A stretch of DNA of 8,604 bases from CAZFIM01 sp964519615 (GTDB lineage: Bacteria > Chloroflexota > Dehalococcoidia > GIF9 > UBA5629), in assembly GCA_964519615.1 (NCBI GenBank), contig CAZFIM010000095.1:1-8604 (forward strand), given 5' to 3'. Both the position numbers and the translations under genes were made by a program. Shown here piece after piece: positions 6,284-8,604 of the stretch; the stretch's first letter is position 1; each line of letters opens with the position of its first letter. Under the pieces are notes generated by a model. That model made no database searches, had not been told where the DNA came from, and saw nothing but the letters and a program-made list of their open reading frames with translations.

Positions 6284-7330
6284 ATGATTAAGATTGAGAA
6301 TCTTTCAATAAATCTGGGTGAGTTTCGGTTAAAAGACGTATCGCTGGACATTGATAAAGGCGAGTATCTCATGATTTTGGGACCGACAGGCGCCGGTAAA
6401 ACGATATTGCTTGAGACCATTGCCGGTATTTATACTCCTGATAGCGGGCGGGTCTATCTGAATAACCATGAGATAACCAGGCTGCCGCCGCGGCAAAGAA
6501 ATATAGGGATGGTTTATCAGGATTTTACGCTTTTCCCCCATCTCAACGTTGAAAAGAATATACGCTTCGGTCTTAGCTACAGCAAAATATCACCAGAAGA
6601 AGCTGATAACAAAGTCTCTCTGTTGACTGATCTGCTCGGTATTTCTCATCTTATGCACCGCTATCCCGGAACCTTGAGTGGAGGCGAACAGCAGCGTGTG
6701 GCTATTGCGCGGGCTTTGATTATCGAGCCTGAGGTGCTGCTGCTGGATGAGCCGCTCAGCGCTCTGGATAATGAGACCAAAAGCAAATTGAGATCCGAAT
6801 TACGTAAGATACATTCGCTTATGCAGACTACGATCATTCATGTTACGCATAGCTTTAATGAGGCCTTTTTACTGGGTAATAAGATGGCCGTAATGAACCA
6901 CGGAGAGATTGTGCAGGTAGGCGAACCGGGGGAAGTATTCAGAAAACCGAAAAGTAAATTTGCAGCTGATTTTCTGGGTGTCAGTAACCTCTTTCGGGGG
7001 GTAGCAACCGCAGGTAAGGGGTTATCCAGTATTGCTGTAAACGGTCTAACCTTGCTTTCTGCATCTCAGGTATCCGGCAAAGTGTATGTTTCCGTCAGGC
7101 CGGAAGATATATTGGTGTCAGTTAAGCCGATAGAATCCAGCGCACGCAACTCGTTTCAGGGAATTATTAGCGATATTGCGGATCTTGGCGCAGTGATGAG
7201 AATAACGGTTGATGTTGAGCAGGTATCTTTCATTGCCGCTATCACCAGGCGCTCGTTTTTCGATATGGAGCTTACCATGGGCATACCTATATATTTAACG
7301 TTTAAAACCATAGATGTACACGCATTTTAA
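6284..7330 (+). CDS. modC: Molybdate/tungstate ABC transporter ATP-binding protein
   Basis: A 348-residue ATPase, the usual ModC length, which energises import from the cytoplasmic face. All nucleotide-binding motifs are intact: Walker A G-P-T-G-A-G-K-T (33-40), Q-loop Q79, signature L-S-G-G-E-Q-Q (131-137), Walker B V-L-L-L-D-E-P (151-157), D-loop A-L-D (160-162) and switch histidine H189. Residues from about 270 to 348 form the C-terminal accessory region (R-P-E-D-I then a TOBE-like segment), which in ModC relatives can bind oxyanion and inhibit transport. The start at 6284 was chosen over an in-frame ATG at 6239 because it begins exactly where ABC homology starts (M-I-K-I-E-N-L-S), has GAGAG at 6272-6276, and avoids a 35-base overlap with modB. 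TobE-type regulation is inference. CysA or PotA identity is less likely given the neighbours and riboswitch. Confidence 0.9.
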   Translation: MIKIENLSINLGEFRLKDVSLDIDKGEYLMILGPTGAGKTILLETIAGIYTPDSGRVYLNNHEITRLPPRQRNIGMVYQDFTLFPHLNVEKNIRFGLSYSKISPEEADNKVSLLTDLLGISHLMHRYPGTLSGGEQQRVAIARALIIEPEVLLLDEPLSALDNETKSKLRSELRKIHSLMQTTIIHVTHSFNEAFLLGNKMAVMNHGEIVQVGEPGEVFRKPKSKFAADFLGVSNLFRGVATAGKGLSSIAVNGLTLLSASQVSGKVYVSVRPEDILVSVKPIESSARNSFQGIISDIADLGAVMRITVDVEQVSFIAAITRRSFFDMELTMGIPIYLTFKTIDVHAF

Positions 7331-7442
7331 CAGGTACCGGTCACTGCAGTACTATAGTATAACCTGTTCTCCACGCCTTACTGCCATCTGCATCTTATTT
7401 ATTCCGTACTCTCGGGTGACATTCGAAAACAGAGGAAAAAGT

Positions 7443-7450
7443 TAGTACTA
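7443..7450. promoter_or_regulatory. TAGTACTA palindrome, candidate operator shared with the upstream paralog
   Basis: An 8-bp palindrome nine bases (counting from TAGTACT) before the -35 box of the second sensor gene. The first sensor gene carries TAGTACT at 884-890, ten bases before its -35 box. Another AGTACT (7348-7353) occurs further upstream in the same intergenic region, beside the palindrome TACTATAGTA (7350-7359). Short, so weak alone; support comes from the matching position. Confidence 0.35.
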
Positions 7451-7458
7451 TTTTCTCA

Positions 7459-7488
7459 TTGACACTCCATATGTGCCGACACCATAAT
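7459..7488 (+). promoter_or_regulatory. Sigma-70-type promoter of the second sensor gene
   Basis: TTGACA (7459-7464), 18 bases, then CATAAT (7483-7488), with 41 bases to the ATG at 7530. Hexamers, spacer length and start distance are identical to the promoter at 901-930. Nothing resembling an intrinsic terminator is visible between the modC stop (7330) and this promoter, so some modC read-through into this gene is possible. Confidence 0.75.
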
Positions 7489-7529
7489 TAAAGGGATGTT
7501 GAATTCATTTCTCTGCTCAAAGGCATTAT

Positions 7530-8604
7530 ATGAATATAGAATGTGTATTACCTTTAATTGCTGCGTGCGCGTATATACCGCTTTTAATAATACTCATAGT
7601 TCATAAAAAATGGCATAAACAGCAGGTGCTGCTCTTGATCTACCTGCTGGCTGCGCTGATATGGAGTATCACTACTTTTTTACTGCGCAGCGATTACTTG
7701 ATACACTATAAACTGATCCTTTTTAAGATTGTGCTGTGCGGTCTGCCGTTGAGCGCAGTGCAACTCTACTATTTTATCATGTACTATTACCGCAACTCCG
7801 GCGGCATAGGTGTGAAAGTGGGTTACGGCTTGCTGGGTCTGCTGATACTGCTGACCGTCACCGGAACTATTCCGGAGAGCATCACGGTAACAAATGGTTT
7901 CGTAGAGCCCACGTTCAACTGGATTTTTTATGCACTTCTTCTGATTTTCCTCAGCCTGCCGGTCTACTTGCTTTACTATTTGGGACGGAAGATACGAACA
8001 ACTACAGACCCGAAAAGCAGGAATACCACGGCCTATCTTTTTGTTTCTATGGTTTTGATTGTGGTCGGCGCATTTGCCAGTTTTGCTCCTATGGACAGCG
8101 AATTTCCTGTAACTCATTTTGCCAATCTGTTAAATGCCTGTATCTTAACCTATGCTGTTGCACAAAGTGAACAGGTCAGTATAACCTTTGTCGCACGCAG
8201 GATATTTGCCTGGAGCACGCTGATCGTACTCGGTGTACTGATCTATATGGCCATGTATGGTATTCTTCATGTTGTCTTCGATTTTAACCCCCGGACGTTT
8301 GCCCTTATATCTGCCACCGGCGGAGCGATAGCTGTAGGAATTATCCTGCTCTTGTTAAGGGATACAGTCATAGTCAAAATCGATCGGTTATTACGCCACA
8401 AGAGCTATGATTATCGGGAAAGCCTGACAGACTTTTTAAGAAAAGGCTTGAATGGTATATTCAGTTTACGTGAGTTCAGCCAGGGGCTGCTGCCGCCGCT
8501 GGTCAAGGCAATGAATTGCGAGCATGCCTATATTTTACTTCCTGAGAGCGCTACAGCGGATTTTGTTATCGCCTTCAGAGAACCACATATGGCCGGGGAA
8601 GACA
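7530..8604 (+). CDS. Second 7TM/GAF membrane sensor, paralog of the 972-4001 gene (3' end outside window)
   Basis: The frame from ATG 7530 stays open to the window end (358 complete codons). It aligns along its whole visible length with the start of the protein at 972-4001: L-I-A-A-x-A-Y-I-P-L-L (near residue 8), W-x-K-Q-Q, F-L-L-R-S-x-Y-L and Y-K-L-x-L-F-K in the membrane region, and F-S-L-x-E-F then L-L-P-P-L-V-K and A-Y-x-L-L-P-E in the first GAF-like domain. About nine hydrophobic segments cover residues 1-275. The output domain lies beyond the window; GGDEF and/or HD-GYP is the natural guess, but a histidine kinase is possible. AAAGG at 7519-7523 is a modest ribosome binding site six bases from the ATG, and a TGA at 7500 closes the frame upstream. 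Identity between the two copies is moderate, so this is an old duplication. Confidence 0.88.
   Translation, partial: MNIECVLPLIAACAYIPLLIILIVHKKWHKQQVLLLIYLLAALIWSITTFLLRSDYLIHYKLILFKIVLCGLPLSAVQLYYFIMYYYRNSGGIGVKVGYGLLGLLILLTVTGTIPESITVTNGFVEPTFNWIFYALLLIFLSLPVYLLYYLGRKIRTTTDPKSRNTTAYLFVSMVLIVVGAFASFAPMDSEFPVTHFANLLNACILTYAVAQSEQVSITFVARRIFAWSTLIVLGVLIYMAMYGILHVVFDFNPRTFALISATGGAIAVGIILLLLRDTVIVKIDRLLRHKSYDYRESLTDFLRKGLNGIFSLREFSQGLLPPLVKAMNCEHAYILLPESATADFVIAFREPHMAGED

Noticed and set aside
7331..7400. Possible terminator after modC
   Set aside because: Only short complementarities are seen (CAGGT/ACCTG far apart, small palindromes) and no T tract follows, so an intrinsic terminator is not supported.
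7680..8170. Two opposed open frames of about 145 codons (7680-8117 minus, 7736-8170 plus)
   Set aside because: Both are shadows of the true frame starting at 7530, which is open to the window end, encodes a hydrophobic protein and aligns with the upstream paralog.
1..8604. CRISPR arrays, tRNA or rRNA genes, insertion sequences
   Set aside because: No regularly spaced repeats, no cloverleaf or rRNA-like stretches and no transposase reading frame were found on either strand.

Overview
The window reads as accessory chromosome of an anaerobic bacterium of moderate GC content. The combination of a GH3-like adenylating protein, a 7TM-GAF-GGDEF-HD-GYP signalling protein and a molybdenum-cofactor-riboswitch-controlled molybdate/tungstate transporter would fit Chloroflexota (Dehalococcoidia-like), but that placement is an impression from protein style and not a demonstrated assignment. 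All supported genes are on the + strand.

Layout: (1) 2-775, the 3' end of a GH3-family acyl-adenylating enzyme, closed by a strong intrinsic terminator at 802-845. (2) 972-4001, a 1009-residue membrane sensor with an N-terminal 7TM-type region, two GAF-like domains, an intact GGDEF diguanylate cyclase domain and an intact HD-GYP phosphodiesterase domain. It has its own sigma-70-type promoter and a 14-bp palindrome just upstream. (3) 4030-4338, a promoter and a long structured leader: a Moco-type riboswitch aptamer (about 4084-4193), an intrinsic terminator (4215-4250), then a second large stem-loop (4258-4324) ending at the modA ribosome binding site. (4) 4339-7330, modA, modB and modC for a molybdate/tungstate ABC importer. 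A 339-base spacer without a convincing gene separates modA from modB. (5) 7530-8604 (runs off the window), a second membrane sensor clearly paralogous to the first, cut by the window end within its first GAF-like domain.

How the parts fit: the riboswitch should sense molybdenum (or tungsten) cofactor and stop transcription before modABC when cofactor is plentiful, a classic feedback loop. The two flanking sensor paralogs share not only sequence but promoter geometry: TTGACA, 18 bases, CATAAT, then 41 bases to the ATG in both, each with a TAGTACT element 9-10 bases before the -35 box. This suggests duplication of a gene with its control region and possibly a common regulator. Whether cyclic-di-GMP signalling is functionally linked to molybdate/tungstate uptake here is open; only proximity supports it.
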